Shown: one piece after another, positions 25,305-35,395 of the stretch
Numbering within the stretch: the stretch's first letter is position 1
Layout: the number at the start of each line of letters is the position of its first letter
DNA from: Candidatus Latescibacterota bacterium
GTDB taxonomy: Bacteria; Latescibacterota; UBA2968
Assembly (NCBI GenBank): GCA_022823725.1
Contig: JAJEHL010000024.1
Span: forward strand, 62,001-126,000
Direction of reading: 5' to 3'
Length of the DNA: 64,000 bases
Translations under genes and position numbers: made by a program
Notes under the pieces: generated by a model
The model's input: the letters and a program-made list of their open reading frames with translations, nothing else
Told to the model about the DNA's origin: nothing
Databases searched by the model: none

Positions 25305-25340
25305 GGTATGCCTCCTTTTTAATTTATCGCAAATCTCAGA

Positions 25341-26186
25341 TTATTGTTCGACCCAGTGGCGGTACAAAGGCTTCACATCTTCCGGCAACCCGTCGTAAAC
25401 CTCCTTTTGCAATGGCATAGATTCGTAATTCTTGCCACCTGTCTCCACCACCATCATCTCGTGCTCGGGTTTGCCAATATGAGACGGATTCAAATTCAAC
25501 CACCACGGGGCATAGCGCACAATCAATGCCACGCGCGGTTGATCGCTCTGATTTGATGCCACCGCATGCCACAAACGACTATCGTAAATCAGCACACTAC
25601 CCGCTGTGCCCTTCACCTGCATCTCGGTGGGATACGGCGCATCCTGATCCACATCTTCCATCCCACCTGCGGCCGGGTTATCGAGCCATCGATGGCTGCC
25701 CGGCACGAGAAATGTTCCGCCGTTTTTCTCATTAAACGGCGTTAACATCCAGATTGACGACAAATGTAATAACGCATCGGGATACGGCGAGGAAATATGC
25801 GACGCATTGGTTGCATTATACGGCCAATCCGCGTGCCAGTACCCCCTTTCATTGCCCGGATAATTGATCACACAATCGCTGCAAGAAATGCGCGCATAAG
25901 GCCCAAACAGCGCATCTACCACATCCATCATCTTGCGACTTGCCAGATAAGGTGCGAAAATCTGCGTTTCATTAATCACCTGCCGCAAACTCGCTACGCC
26001 TTCTGCACCAACGCGATGTCCCTTCGCCCGGGTTGCAGCCAGTGCCGCCTCTGATTCCGCGTGTTTTCGCGCCTGTGCTGCCACTATGGCTTGCCGCACC
26101 GCATCCACCTCATCTTCGGGAATCACGTTTTCAACCACGTAAAACCCATCGCGTTTGAGTTTTTCGAGGATATGAGACACAGACAT
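25341..26186 (-). CDS. Phytanoyl-CoA dioxygenase (PhyH) family protein
   Basis: A 281-aa Fe(II)/2-oxoglutarate oxygenase. The metal-binding H-A-D sits in Y-W-H-A-D-W-P-Y near residue 119, then G-G-T-F-L-V-P-G-S-H-R-W and the distal His in S-R-L-W-H-A-V-A-S-N (about 206), with R-V-A-L-I-V-R-Y-A-P-W-W supplying the 2-oxoglutarate contact. It precedes the nitrilase-family gene in the same direction, suggesting joint processing of one substrate. Confidence 0.9.
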   Translation of the reverse strand: MSVSHILEKLKRDGFYVVENVIPEDEVDAVRQAIVAAQARKHAESEAALAATRAKGHRVGAEGVASLRQVINETQIFAPYLASRKMMDVVDALFGPYARISCSDCVINYPGNERGYWHADWPYNATNASHISSPYPDALLHLSSIWMLTPFNEKNGGTFLVPGSHRWLDNPAAGGMEDVDQDAPYPTEMQVKGTAGSVLIYDSRLWHAVASNQSDQPRVALIVRYAPWWLNLNPSHIGKPEHEMMVVETGGKNYESMPLQKEVYDGLPEDVKPLYRHWVEQ

Positions 26187-26399
26187 CGTTAGCCCCCTCC
26201 AGTGATGGTATTATGCAATCCTGTTGCAAAAAAGATACACATGTCGTATTGTTTCACAGAAAGCGTACTTAATTTTAAGTATTAGATATACGGACAACTT
26301 CTTATTTTTCCAAATTTTATTTCTATCTGAGAAAGACCCAAAAGACACGGGCACAGTTTTTGCATACTTGTATCTAAAAATCACACGAGTGCTACCATC
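26187..26399. other. Divergent intergenic region
   Basis: About 210 bases between the minus-strand PhyH gene and the plus-strand Omp85-like gene. It is AT-rich and must hold both promoters, but I see no clear -35/-10 pair, terminator, repeat or small gene. Confidence 0.3.
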
Positions 26400-27668
26400 A
26401 TGTACAAATACCTCATTCTGCTCTGTCTGTTTGCCACCCCTGCCCTGGGGCAAATTGGTCATGAAATAGAAAAAATTGAAGTGCGCGGCAATGAAAAAAC
26501 CCGTGCTGAAATCATTCGCCAGGTCTTGCCCGTAAAAGTGGGAGATAACCTGCGCGAGGGGGATATCGACCGCTGTCGCGTGATCCTCGAGCGCCTGCTG
26601 CTTTTCCGAACTGCATTTGTCAATGTTAAACCCGCTGCAAAAAAAGGCAAAGCCATTCTCGTGGTCTATGTACAGGAAAAGCGCTTTGGCGACCTCGGCG
26701 TGAGTCTTGAATATTCCGAACTCGATGGTTTTGGTACGTCCGCAAATGCCCATTATGCCAATCTCCGTGGCGAAGGAAAATTAGTCGGCGTGGAATACGG
26801 TTTGGGAGAACGCTTCAAATACTGGGGCTTTCACTACAGCGACCCGCTCTTTCTCAGAACCAACCAGGCATTTCACATGCAGGTAACGGGATCTTCTGCA
26901 GACCGCGACATCTTTCGCGATCCAGACCCCAATATCAGGGGGCGCTACGATCTCGAACGCATCGGATTTGCCATGGGTTTTGGTCAACCCTCTCCCCTGC
27001 GCGCCTACCATTTCGTCTTAAAATACGCTTTTGAAGCCATACAAATCGGCGATTTTCAACACCCCTCCATCCCCACGGGCGGTGGGGTATTCGCCAACGA
27101 AATTAAAGCTGCCGTAGGGCGGGAAACCCTCTCCACACTTTCTTTTAACCTGTTCAAACAACCCGTGAGCGCGATCTGGGGACAAGGGACGGATTTTAAC
27201 GCCCGACTCATACTGTCATCTAAACTTCTGGGATCGGTATCAAATTACATCAAACTACGCACGGAACTCTATCGGCACCAGCAAGTTATCTCAGGACACA
27301 TCCTCTCACTCGGCGTCAAAACAGGGGGCATCTGGGGGAGTCCTCCCTTTTACGAACGCTTTTATCTGGATGGAAATAATCAACTCAGAGGCATAGAACG
27401 CCGCGTTATTGGGCCAGAAGGCGGCACCTTGTTTTTCGCGGCTGAAGCCCTCTATGCCATCGATCTCAAAACCCTGGGGCGGATATATGCCTTTGCCGAA
27501 AGTGGCGGTGTACATCGCTCTGTAAATAGCAAAGACCGGCGAGATGCCGACTTTGCCTTTGGCGTAGGTCTGCTGTTCTTTAACCGCGTAGATATTAGCT
27601 TTGGAATCAGCACGGGAACACTCATCGTAAAATCACATCGTTTTGCCGGCGTCAAGATTGGTCTGTGA
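26400..27668 (+). CDS. Omp85/BamA-like outer-membrane protein with one POTRA domain
   Basis: A 422-aa protein. A signal peptide (residues 1-18, ending A-L-G-Q) is followed by one POTRA-like domain (about 22-100: I-E-K-I-E-V-R-G-N-E-K-T-R-A-E-I-I) and a beta barrel with alternating aromatic strands. The family barrel motif appears as L-D-G-N-N-Q-L-R-G-I-E-R-R near residue 315. With one POTRA it is shorter than BamA and nearer to the TamA/surface-antigen group. Role: insertion or secretion of envelope components, by family. No ribosome site is obvious before the ATG. The DUF4390 gene follows 7 bases later, so envelope function and signalling genes form one unit. Confidence 0.83.
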   Translation: MYKYLILLCLFATPALGQIGHEIEKIEVRGNEKTRAEIIRQVLPVKVGDNLREGDIDRCRVILERLLLFRTAFVNVKPAAKKGKAILVVYVQEKRFGDLGVSLEYSELDGFGTSANAHYANLRGEGKLVGVEYGLGERFKYWGFHYSDPLFLRTNQAFHMQVTGSSADRDIFRDPDPNIRGRYDLERIGFAMGFGQPSPLRAYHFVLKYAFEAIQIGDFQHPSIPTGGGVFANEIKAAVGRETLSTLSFNLFKQPVSAIWGQGTDFNARLILSSKLLGSVSNYIKLRTELYRHQQVISGHILSLGVKTGGIWGSPPFYERFYLDGNNQLRGIERRVIGPEGGTLFFAAEALYAIDLKTLGRIYAFAESGGVHRSVNSKDRRDADFAFGVGLLFFNRVDISFGISTGTLIVKSHRFAGVKIGL

Positions 27669-27675
27669 GGACGAG

Positions 27676-28287
27676 ATGACCCGGTTCTTCATCATCCAGG
27701 CACTCACAGTTTGCACGCTTGCCAACGTGCAACCCATACTTGCACAACACATACCGCAAGACAGTCTTTATATTTATGTGCAATCCGATACCCTGCGCCT
27801 CGATGCAACCATCGATTCTCTCTTTTCCAAACGGGCTATTGATGCCATTGAAACAGGTATGACGACATCTATCGCCGTGCAATTTCGCCTGAGGACAGGC
27901 CGTGGAAATAATCTGGGACTGCACAGCCTGCTCAGGCGTTTGGAGCACGACATCTGGGAAGGGCAATATCGCCTCATCCGACGATCCGCACGACCTGACA
28001 CACAGATCACGTCTCATTTTGAAGATATTCGACGCGCGTGTTCCGAGCTTCAGGGAGTCACACTGGCTCGGCTTCCCCTACCCGATGAGCCTATCACCTT
28101 GCAGGTGCGGATAGACGTAAACCCGATATCATCAGAGCAACGAGAACGCACGCGACAATGGCTCAAGATAATCGAAAAAGGCAGCTTTCTCGAATTTTTC
28201 TTTTCTCTAGACAGATCTACATCTCCCGAATGGATTGACCTGTTCAGATTTCGCCCCAGCGCACTTCCACACCTTCTTGATGAATAA
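27676..28287 (+). CDS. DUF4390-like exported protein
   Basis: A 203-aa protein with a signal peptide (MTRFFIIQALTVCTLANV to about residue 24) and beta-rich remainder (I-Y-V-Q-S-D-T-L-R-L-D-A-T-I; then I-T-L-Q-V-R-I-D-V-N-P-I). The spacing and position directly before an NtrY-like kinase match DUF4390 genes in other bacteria; the match is by context and general features rather than strong motifs. GAGGACGAG before the ATG at 27676 supports the start. It may be a periplasmic input component for the kinase. Confidence 0.65.
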   Translation: MTRFFIIQALTVCTLANVQPILAQHIPQDSLYIYVQSDTLRLDATIDSLFSKRAIDAIETGMTTSIAVQFRLRTGRGNNLGLHSLLRRLEHDIWEGQYRLIRRSARPDTQITSHFEDIRRACSELQGVTLARLPLPDEPITLQVRIDVNPISSEQRERTRQWLKIIEKGSFLEFFFSLDRSTSPEWIDLFRFRPSALPHLLDE

Positions 28288-28308
28288 ACACTGCCTGGAG
28301 ACACAACT

Positions 28309-29757
28309 ATGAGAGCTATTCCCCTGCGCTGGCGCATCATCGCTGCCCTGATTGGTCTGGCATTGGGTACGACGCTCATACTCGCGCTGCTCGCACGACA
28401 CTTTTTGGCGCTGAGCCTCCAGACCAATACCAATGTCAATGTCGAGATGGGTAGTGCATTGACCAGTGCGCTTTCTTTGGCAAAAGAGAACTACGACGCA
28501 AAAAAACGGCAGCTTCAGGACATTGGGCAACTTTTGTCTGCGCCACCTCACCGCGACCTCAATGCCTTACATGCCGCGTTTGCAAATGCTGGGCTCGACG
28601 ACATGACCCTGCGTATTTCACCTATCGAACAGATCGACACAGATCTTTCGCAAGGTCCCGTGGTCTCCAAAGTAGAGAACGATCAGCTTCAACTGGTCAT
28701 CGCTCTTCCCGATTCGCAACAAGCACTAACTGCCTTGCTTTCACTCGGTGCACTCATCGATGTTAAAAATGCCGTACATACGTACAAACATATAGAAATG
28801 GCGGAAGACGATCTGCACACGGCATTTCTGCTCGCATTTCTCGTCGCAGCAGCAGGCGTTGTCCTTCTGGCATCTGTAACTGGCATTCGCATCGGCTTTG
28901 GGATCACGCGCCCGCTTCACGCACTGCTTAAAGGCACGCGAGAAATGGCACGCGATAACCTGCAATACCGCATTCCCAAAAGTAGAGATGACGAGATTGG
29001 CCTACTTATCGAATCCTTTAACCAGATGGCGCAAGACCTTGTAGAAAACAGACGCAAACGACTCGAAGCCGAGCAAATTGCAGCCTGGCGAGAAATAGCA
29101 CGGCGCCTGGCTCACGAAATAAAAAACCCGTTGACGCCCATTCAACTTGCCGTACAGCAAGTGCGCGACAAATATCCTGGCGATGATCCCGAATATCAAA
29201 AATTTGTAACTAACTGTACGGAAATCGTCACCGAAGAAGTCGAAAATCTCAGATCTCTGGTTCAAGAATTTGCCAACTTTGCCCGCATGCCCTCTCTCTC
29301 ACTATCTCTCAGCGACCTCAATGAGTGTGTACAAAATGTCGTTCGCCTCTACCCGGATGCTCGCATTCACCTCAACCTGGAAAAAAATTTGCCCGCGCTT
29401 GAACTCGATATCGAGCAGATGCGTCGGGTGCTAATTAATTTAATAGAAAATGGTCTTGACGCCTCTGGCAAAAACGGCGAGATCGAAATACGCACATATA
29501 CGTCTGATGACACGGCTATAATTTCCGTAATTGACAGCGGGCCGGGTGTGCCCCTGAAAGATCGCGCACGCATCTTTCAACCCTATGTTTCCACAAAAGA
29601 AAGCGGCATGGGCCTGGGCCTTGCCGTAGTACACAACATCATTGAAGATCACGGGGGGCACATCTCGGTCACAGATGCTCCTGCAGGAGGCGCGCAATTC
29701 GATCTTCAACTTCCCATTCCCAACCGAGCGAAAGCGCAACCGGAGGAACAGCTATGA
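28309..29757 (+). CDS. Membrane sensor histidine kinase, NtrY-like
   Basis: A 482-aa kinase. Two membrane segments (about 10-32 and 163-187) enclose a periplasmic loop. A HAMP domain (about 188-240) leads to the H-box A-H-E-I-K-N-P-L-T-P with phospho-acceptor His near 269. The ATPase domain has L-I-E-N-G-L-D-A-S (N-box), D-S-G-P-G-V-P (G1) and G-M-G-L-G-L-A-V-V (G2). The P-L-T-P-I-Q-L extension of the H-box is characteristic of NtrY-type kinases. No PAS domain is evident. It overlaps the regulator gene by 4 bases (ATGA). Confidence 0.93.
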   Translation: MRAIPLRWRIIAALIGLALGTTLILALLARHFLALSLQTNTNVNVEMGSALTSALSLAKENYDAKKRQLQDIGQLLSAPPHRDLNALHAAFANAGLDDMTLRISPIEQIDTDLSQGPVVSKVENDQLQLVIALPDSQQALTALLSLGALIDVKNAVHTYKHIEMAEDDLHTAFLLAFLVAAAGVVLLASVTGIRIGFGITRPLHALLKGTREMARDNLQYRIPKSRDDEIGLLIESFNQMAQDLVENRRKRLEAEQIAAWREIARRLAHEIKNPLTPIQLAVQQVRDKYPGDDPEYQKFVTNCTEIVTEEVENLRSLVQEFANFARMPSLSLSLSDLNECVQNVVRLYPDARIHLNLEKNLPALELDIEQMRRVLINLIENGLDASGKNGEIEIRTYTSDDTAIISVIDSGPGVPLKDRARIFQPYVSTKESGMGLGLAVVHNIIEDHGGHISVTDAPAGGAQFDLQLPIPNRAKAQPEEQL

Positions 29758-31115
29758 GCCAAAACATTCTCATTATTGACGACGAAAGAAATATCCGCCG
29801 AACCTTGGACATGATCTTATCAGGCGAAGGCTATCAGGTCTTTACTTGTGCCTCGGCACAAGCGGGGCTTGGCGTATTGCAAAAAGAACTCATTCACCTG
29901 GTCTTGCTCGATATTGTTATGCCAGAAGTCAACGGCCTCGACGTATTGCCCGAACTCCTCAAAGTGCGTTCCGATCTGGCAGTCATCATGATTTCGGGAC
30001 ACGGCAATGTACAAAACGCCGTTCTCGCCATCAAACGAGGAGCTTATGATTTCCTGGAAAAACCTCTCGATCGCGACAAAGTGCTCCTGGCGATTTCTCG
30101 TGCCCTTCAAACGCGAAAACTCGCCGCAGAAAACCGCCATCTCAAACAACAAATTGAGGGACGCTATGAAATGGTGGGGCAAAGTCCTGCCCTGGCAGAA
30201 ATTCGCAACCAGATCGCGCGCGTTGCCCCCACCAATGGGCGTGTCCTCATCCTTGGGGAAAGCGGCACAGGTAAAGAACTCGTTGCCCGTGCTGTTCACA
30301 AAATGAGCCACAGAGCGAACAATCCCTTTATCAAAGTAAACTGTGCTGCCATTCCCGAAGAACTCATTGAAAGCGAATTGTTTGGGAGTGATCGAGGCGC
30401 ATTTACTGGCGCGGTCAAAACGCGCGACGGTAAGTTCCTTCAGGCCGATGGGGGAACATTATTTCTCGATGAAATTGGCGACATGAGCCTATCGGTACAG
30501 GCCAAGGTTTTGCGCGCGCTCGAGCAGGGGGAATTTGAACGGGTAGGCGGCGCAAAGACCTTTCGCGTAGATGTGCGCGTCATCGCTGCCACAAACAAAA
30601 ATTTGCATGCCGAAGTCGAGCGTGGTGAATTTCGCGAAGACCTTTACTTTCGCCTGAATGTGGTGCCATTGACAGCACCGCCCTTGAGGGACCGTCGCGA
30701 AGACATTCCCGCACTGGCCGAACACTTCCTCAACGCCTATGCGAAAGAAAATGGTTTTTTACCCAAAACACTATCGGCAGAAGCGCGGGACCTGCTCTTG
30801 CAATACAACTGGCCCGGCAATATCCGCGAACTAAAAAACCTGGTTGAACGCCTTTCAATTATGGTTTCGGGAGACACCATATACCCTGAAGATTTACCCG
30901 CCTTAGATGGTATGACCATTCCGAAACAACCCGGTTCTTTTCCAGATCTCGGCGCAGGAAAAACACTTCGCCAAGTACGCGAAGCTGTTGAGCGGCACTA
31001 CATTGCCCAGGCACTGGAGCAACACAAAGGCAATGTCACCCGCGCATCCAATGCCCTGGGCATCGAACGCACCAACTTGCACAAAAAAATAAAACAATAC
31101 GATCTCGAAAGGTGA
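29754..31115 (+). CDS. Sigma-54-dependent response regulator, NtrC/NtrX family
   Basis: A 453-aa regulator: receiver domain (1-120, phospho-acceptor Asp near 53 in L-L-D-I-V-M-P-E), AAA+ domain with Walker A G-E-S-G-T-G-K-E (about 169), the sigma-54 contact loop G-A-F-T-G-A (about 220), Walker B F-L-D-E-I-G-D, and a C-terminal Fis-type HTH ([17 protein letters not shown]). It should activate sigma-54 promoters when phosphorylated by the overlapping upstream kinase. The target genes are not evident in the window. Confidence 0.96.
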   Translation: MSQNILIIDDERNIRRTLDMILSGEGYQVFTCASAQAGLGVLQKELIHLVLLDIVMPEVNGLDVLPELLKVRSDLAVIMISGHGNVQNAVLAIKRGAYDFLEKPLDRDKVLLAISRALQTRKLAAENRHLKQQIEGRYEMVGQSPALAEIRNQIARVAPTNGRVLILGESGTGKELVARAVHKMSHRANNPFIKVNCAAIPEELIESELFGSDRGAFTGAVKTRDGKFLQADGGTLFLDEIGDMSLSVQAKVLRALEQGEFERVGGAKTFRVDVRVIAATNKNLHAEVERGEFREDLYFRLNVVPLTAPPLRDRREDIPALAEHFLNAYAKENGFLPKTLSAEARDLLLQYNWPGNIRELKNLVERLSIMVSGDTIYPEDLPALDGMTIPKQPGSFPDLGAGKTLRQVREAVERHYIAQALEQHKGNVTRASNALGIERTNLHKKIKQYDLER

Positions 31116-31133
31116 GAACGCTATTTACGCGAA

Positions 31134-31163
31134 CAAAAAAAGCGCGGAAATAAATTCCGCGCT
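31134..31163 (-). terminator. Terminator of the metK operon
   Basis: On the minus strand AGCGCGGAA pairs with TTCCGCGCT (9 bp, loop of 5) and TTTTTTTG follows. It separates metK from the convergent sigma-54 regulator gene. Confidence 0.85.
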
Positions 31164-31192
31164 AAAAAATAGGCAAAATGATATTGAAAATA

Positions 31193-32329
31193 TTACAGCC
31201 CAGCGGCTTTTTTAATGACATCGGCTTTACTCGTCTGCTCCCACGTAAATTCTCCGCGTCCAAAATGGCCATAAGCGGCTGTGGAACGATACACTGGTCG
31301 GGTCAACTTCAGTGCTAAAATAATGCCAGAAGGCGTCAGATCAAAGTGATCGTCAATCAGATCAACGATTTTTGATTCTTCAATTTTGCCCGTGCCAAAT
31401 GTATCTACGGCGATTGAAACGGGTTTTGCCACCCCAATAGCGTAGGCCAGTTGTACTTCACATCGAGATGCCAGGCCCGCTGCAACGACATTTTTGGCGA
31501 CCCAACGCGCCGCATAATGTCCGCTGCGATCCACTTTGGTTGGATCCTTGCCGGAAAACGCCCCACCGCCGTGCCGCCCCATCCCACCGTACGTATCCAC
31601 AATAATCTTCCGCCCGGTCAACCCGCAATCGCCGTGTGGTCCACCCACCACAAATTTTTTGGTTGGGTTGACGTGATAAATCGTATCGCCATCCAAAAGA
31701 TGCGTAGGCACCACCTCGCGGATCACTTTCTCCTTCACATCCCGCACAATCTGATCGTGCGATACATCTTCATCGTGTTGTGTCGAAACCACCACAGTGT
31801 GAACGCGAACCGGCTCGTCCCCATCGTATTCCACTGTCACCTGCGCTTTGCTATCGGGACGCAAATACGAAAGCCCTTTGTCTTTGCGAATCTGCGCGAG
31901 TTCCGCCACCAATTTGTGAGACAGGGTAATGGGCAACGGCATTAATTCAGGTGTTGTTTCTCGACATGCATATCCAAACATCATTCCTTGATCGCCCGCT
32001 CCACCCGTATCCACCCCCTGTGCAATATCGGACGATTGTTGATCCAATTTCACCATGATCTCACAACTTTTGTAATCAAATCCATAGCTCGAATCCGTAT
32101 AGCCAATGTCTTTAATCACGCCGCGTACCCGCGACTTAAGATCCACGGTAGCCTTACTGGTCACTTCTCCCGCGACCACCACAAGCCCGGTTGTCACCAG
32201 CGTTTCGCACGCCACTCTCGATTTGGGATCTTGCTCCAACATAGCATCGAGCACGGCATCCGAAATCTGATCTGCCAACTTATCTGGATGCCCTTCAGAA
32301 ACTGATTCCGACGTAAACAAACGGCCCAT
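31193..32329 (-). CDS. metK: S-adenosylmethionine synthetase
   Basis: Makes SAM from methionine and ATP. At 378 aa it has normal length. Signatures: [15 protein letters not shown] at the N-terminus, [12 protein letters not shown] near 118, and the P-loop-like [16 protein letters not shown] near 258. AGGAG precedes the ATG. ptsI lies only 21 bases upstream, so metK is probably the last gene of the PfkB-HPr-EI operon; that gap is too short for a SAM riboswitch. Confidence 0.97.
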   Translation of the reverse strand: MGRLFTSESVSEGHPDKLADQISDAVLDAMLEQDPKSRVACETLVTTGLVVVAGEVTSKATVDLKSRVRGVIKDIGYTDSSYGFDYKSCEIMVKLDQQSSDIAQGVDTGGAGDQGMMFGYACRETTPELMPLPITLSHKLVAELAQIRKDKGLSYLRPDSKAQVTVEYDGDEPVRVHTVVVSTQHDEDVSHDQIVRDVKEKVIREVVPTHLLDGDTIYHVNPTKKFVVGGPHGDCGLTGRKIIVDTYGGMGRHGGGAFSGKDPTKVDRSGHYAARWVAKNVVAAGLASRCEVQLAYAIGVAKPVSIAVDTFGTGKIEESKIVDLIDDHFDLTPSGIILALKLTRPVYRSTAAYGHFGRGEFTWEQTSKADVIKKAAGL

Positions 32330-32350
32330 AAAGCCTGCTCCTATAAAAAA

Positions 32351-34135
32351 TTAAAACAATGACAATCTCATTTGTCGTGTAGTCTCACCACTATCCCCGC
32401 CAACGAACGTCGCGTCATCTTCATCGGATAAAGTGGCGTTTACACGCGCCCGAATATCTGCGATCTCCTGCATATTGAGCACATCTTCACCAAGTGCCTG
32501 AAGCTGGTTAAAGGATGTATTGCGAATTGCGCGTTTGACCTCGGGCAATGCCGAAGGCGTCATCGACAGCTTATCAACCCCCATGCCCATCAGCAACAAT
32601 CCAGAATGCGGATCTCCCGCCATCTCACCGCAAACCGTTACTGGTATATTTTGTGCATGCGCTGCATCGACCACGCCCTTGATCAATCGCAAGACCGCAG
32701 GGTGAAACGGATCGAATAAATACGAGACGAGATCATTGCCGCGATCAACTGCAAGCGTGTATTGGATCAGATCATTAGTGCCAATACTAAAAAAATCGAC
32801 TTCCCGCGCCAACTGATCGGCTATCAGGGCAGCAGAAGGGACTTCGATCATGACCCCAACGGGACACTGGGAATTAAAAGGCACGCCTTCTCGCGTCAAT
32901 TCTTCGCGTACATCATCGAGCACGGCAAGAGCCTCGCGCAATTCGTCAATCCCCGAAATCAGAGGCAACATCAACTTCACATTACCAACAGCACTCGCTT
33001 TTAAGATCGCCCGAAGCTGTACTTTGAAAAGATCGCGGTGTCTCAGCGTCAGCCGGATGGAACGCAACCCCAAAAAGGGATTCATTTCTGTCTGTGTATT
33101 GAGCACATGCGACATTTTATCGCCCCCCAGATCCAGGGTGCGAATCACGAGGGGGTGTGGCGCAATACGTTTGGCCATTTGCGAATAGGCGGCAACCTGT
33201 GAAGCCTCATCGGGCAAAATATCGCTGGCGAGATAGAGATATTCTGTGCGGTACAACCCGACGCCTTCGGCACCGTAATCCATCGCAGAATGCACCTCAC
33301 TGGGCAATTCTATATTGGCCTGTAACGCGAGCCGAACGCCATCCTCAGTCTGGGCGGGCAAATCTCGGGAATCGACCAACCCGGCCTTTCGCTTTCTCAA
33401 TCTTTCGGCCAGGTTCCGATACTGCGCGAGTGTTTCACTATCCGGGTTGAGAATAAAATCCCCGCGGCGTCCATCTACTATCGCCATATCACCAATACGC
33501 GCATCAGATAGTGCGTTGGCAACGCTGACAACGGCGGGTATCTCTAACCCGCGCGCCAGAATAATCGCGTGGGACGTGGGGCCACCAACTTCTGTGACAA
33601 GCCCCAAAACCCGATCGGGTTGCAAGTGCGCCATATCGTCGGGCATTAAATCGCGTGCAACGACAATCGCTTTGTCGGGCAATCGATCTAACCCGGCCTT
33701 TTCCCAATTCCCCAATTTGGCTAATACCCGCTTTGCAATGCCCAATAAATCGGCACCGCGTTCTCTCAAATAATCATCTTGAAACGCTTCAAATTGACGA
33801 CGCAAATTCTGGAAAGTCGTCCAGAAAGCGTATTCAGCATTATATTTTTCTATATGTGGATATGTAAGCTCGAGAAGCACGGGGTCTTGCAACATGAGCA
33901 GATGGGCGTCGAATATCTGGGCATGCTCTTTGCCCAGTATATCCTCGACATGCGCCCGCGTGGCCGCGAAATCCTCAGATACGGCTCTGATTGCCTCTTG
34001 CAATCTCGCCTTCTCTACGGGAATATCGCTGGGATCTATCCGGCGTTGATCCACGGGAAACTCTTCCGAGTCGTACAAATACACCGGTGCAATTGCAATG
34101 CCCGGAGACGCCTGTATGCCTTTGAGATATTTCAT
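32351..34135 (-). CDS. ptsI: Phosphoenolpyruvate-protein phosphotransferase (PTS enzyme I)
   Basis: Transfers phosphate from PEP to HPr. At 594 aa it is full length. The N-terminal HPr-binding and phospho-His domain carries G-G-P-T-S-H-A-I-I-L-A-R-G (active His near 190); the C-terminal PEP-binding barrel shows G-L-Y-R-T-E-Y-L-Y, D-L-G-G-D-K and F-S-I-G-T-N-D-L-I-Q-Y. HPr is encoded 3 bases upstream. No sugar-specific enzyme II is in the window, so the pair could serve sugar uptake encoded elsewhere or a regulatory phosphorelay. Confidence 0.96.
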   Translation of the reverse strand: MKYLKGIQASPGIAIAPVYLYDSEEFPVDQRRIDPSDIPVEKARLQEAIRAVSEDFAATRAHVEDILGKEHAQIFDAHLLMLQDPVLLELTYPHIEKYNAEYAFWTTFQNLRRQFEAFQDDYLRERGADLLGIAKRVLAKLGNWEKAGLDRLPDKAIVVARDLMPDDMAHLQPDRVLGLVTEVGGPTSHAIILARGLEIPAVVSVANALSDARIGDMAIVDGRRGDFILNPDSETLAQYRNLAERLRKRKAGLVDSRDLPAQTEDGVRLALQANIELPSEVHSAMDYGAEGVGLYRTEYLYLASDILPDEASQVAAYSQMAKRIAPHPLVIRTLDLGGDKMSHVLNTQTEMNPFLGLRSIRLTLRHRDLFKVQLRAILKASAVGNVKLMLPLISGIDELREALAVLDDVREELTREGVPFNSQCPVGVMIEVPSAALIADQLAREVDFFSIGTNDLIQYTLAVDRGNDLVSYLFDPFHPAVLRLIKGVVDAAHAQNIPVTVCGEMAGDPHSGLLLMGMGVDKLSMTPSALPEVKRAIRNTSFNQLQALGEDVLNMQEIADIRARVNATLSDEDDATFVGGDSGETTRQMRLSLF

Positions 34136-34138
34136 AGC

Positions 34139-34411
34139 TCAGTCAAATTTTGATTCAATCATTTCGACAATACGATCCAGTGCATCGCGGGCATCTTCAC
34201 CCTCGACCCGCACCGTGATCACAGAACCCACTTCCGCGGCCAACATCATCACACCCATAATGCTCTTGCCATTGATTGCCAGACCATCTTTTTCCAGTGT
34301 AATTTCAGAAGTAAACACAGCCGCCGCCTGTACCAGCAAAGCTGCGGGTCTCGCGTGAATGCCCAGTTTATTTTTTACCGTAGCCCGTTGTTCCAGCATC
34401 GTGTGTATCAT
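34139..34411 (-). CDS. Phosphocarrier protein HPr
   Basis: A 90-aa phosphocarrier of the PTS. The active-site His is in G-I-H-A-R-P-A-A (His about 19), and the regulatory-serine region is G-K-S-I-M-G-V-M-M-L-A-A. Four residues precede the usual M-L-E-Q start, so either ATG (34411 or 34399) could be used; neither has a clear ribosome site, and translation may couple to the PfkB gene upstream. The neighbour ptsI confirms the role. Confidence 0.94.
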   Translation of the reverse strand: MIHTMLEQRATVKNKLGIHARPAALLVQAAAVFTSEITLEKDGLAINGKSIMGVMMLAAEVGSVITVRVEGEDARDALDRIVEMIESKFD

Positions 34412-34434
34412 CCATAATCAGAAACATTTGAAAT

Positions 34435-35325
34435 TCAATCTTCAGCAATCAGTTGCAAGACCTGTTCTTCTCCATGGATATGCCCTGCTCCACCGGCTTT
34501 AGCACATGTTAGTGCGGCACTTCCGCTGGCAAATTTCACACTGCGCGTCAGCGTCCATCCCTGTAAATACCCGTAAATAAGGCCAGCTCGAAACGCATCT
34601 CCCGCCCCGGTTGTATCGCGCATAGTGACCTGGTATGCGGGCTGTTCAAAACTATTGCCATTTTCCTGGAAAACCTGACAACCCTGTTTTCCTCTGGTAA
34701 TCACCACAGTTTCTATACCGGCCTTCAAAAGCCCAACCGCCACATCCGATGGCATGCCCATTCTGTGTCGACGCATAAAACCGTCAGAATTGATCACTAC
34801 ATCACAAAATTTTGCAAGTGGGTGATCTGGCGTCAGTTCAATTGCAAATACCGTCACATCACAAGCCCGCGCAATTTTAGCTGCTCGTATTGCATTTTCT
34901 CCTAAAAAGGGATCGACAGACAACAGGGCAACACCATCGAGATCCGCCTCGGTCAGTGGCCTACTACGCAAATCGGGAAAATGTCCACAAATCGTTCGAC
35001 CACCGTTGACATCAGATAGAATAACGGCGTGCCCGGTGCGAACGCTGGGATCTATATCGAGCCTGCGGATATCCACGTCAAATTGACGCATTGTGCGCAA
35101 GAAAAGTGCCCCCCTGCGATCATCCCCTATTGCACACCCCATCAACCGCACATCAACCTCCAACCCGCTCAGAGTCACCGCCGTATTGGTCGCTTCTCCA
35201 CCGACAAATTCTTCGTCGCGAAACGCGCGCGTATGACCATTGCGCTCGGGAAACCAGGCCACTTGCACGATTTGGTCGATACCCAGTACCCCATAACACA
35301 ACACTGTACCAGATGAAATAGCCAT
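34435..35325 (-). CDS. PfkB-family carbohydrate/nucleoside kinase
   Basis: A 296-aa ribokinase-fold kinase. The N-terminal substrate region has F-V-G-G-E-A-T-N-T-A-V-T-L, and the C-terminal catalytic motif is D-T-T-G-A-G-D-A-F-R-A-G (catalytic Asp near 245). The substrate (ribose, fructose, adenosine or another) is not decided by sequence. The ATG at 35325 is preferred because an intrinsic terminator of the preceding gene lies at 35342-35365, inside any longer version. It begins the PfkB-HPr-EI-MetK series. Confidence 0.88.
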   Translation of the reverse strand: MAISSGTVLCYGVLGIDQIVQVAWFPERNGHTRAFRDEEFVGGEATNTAVTLSGLEVDVRLMGCAIGDDRRGALFLRTMRQFDVDIRRLDIDPSVRTGHAVILSDVNGGRTICGHFPDLRSRPLTEADLDGVALLSVDPFLGENAIRAAKIARACDVTVFAIELTPDHPLAKFCDVVINSDGFMRRHRMGMPSDVAVGLLKAGIETVVITRGKQGCQVFQENGNSFEQPAYQVTMRDTTGAGDAFRAGLIYGYLQGWTLTRSVKFASGSAALTCAKAGGAGHIHGEEQVLQLIAED

Positions 35326-35341
35326 AACAATACGCTCACAT

Positions 35342-35365
35342 AAAAAAACCGTCCGCAAAGACGGT
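35342..35365 (-). terminator. Terminator after the GGGP synthase gene
   Basis: On the minus strand ACCGTC and GACGGT form a 6-bp stem with a 6-base loop followed by TTTTTTTA. It closes the long dnaX-to-GGGPS series. Confidence 0.8.
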
Positions 35366-35395
35366 AACGACATCCCCAATTGTCAAAAAATGGAC

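Noticed and set aside
32330-32350. SAM riboswitch before metK
   Set aside because: Only 21 bases separate metK from ptsI; no such structure can fit.
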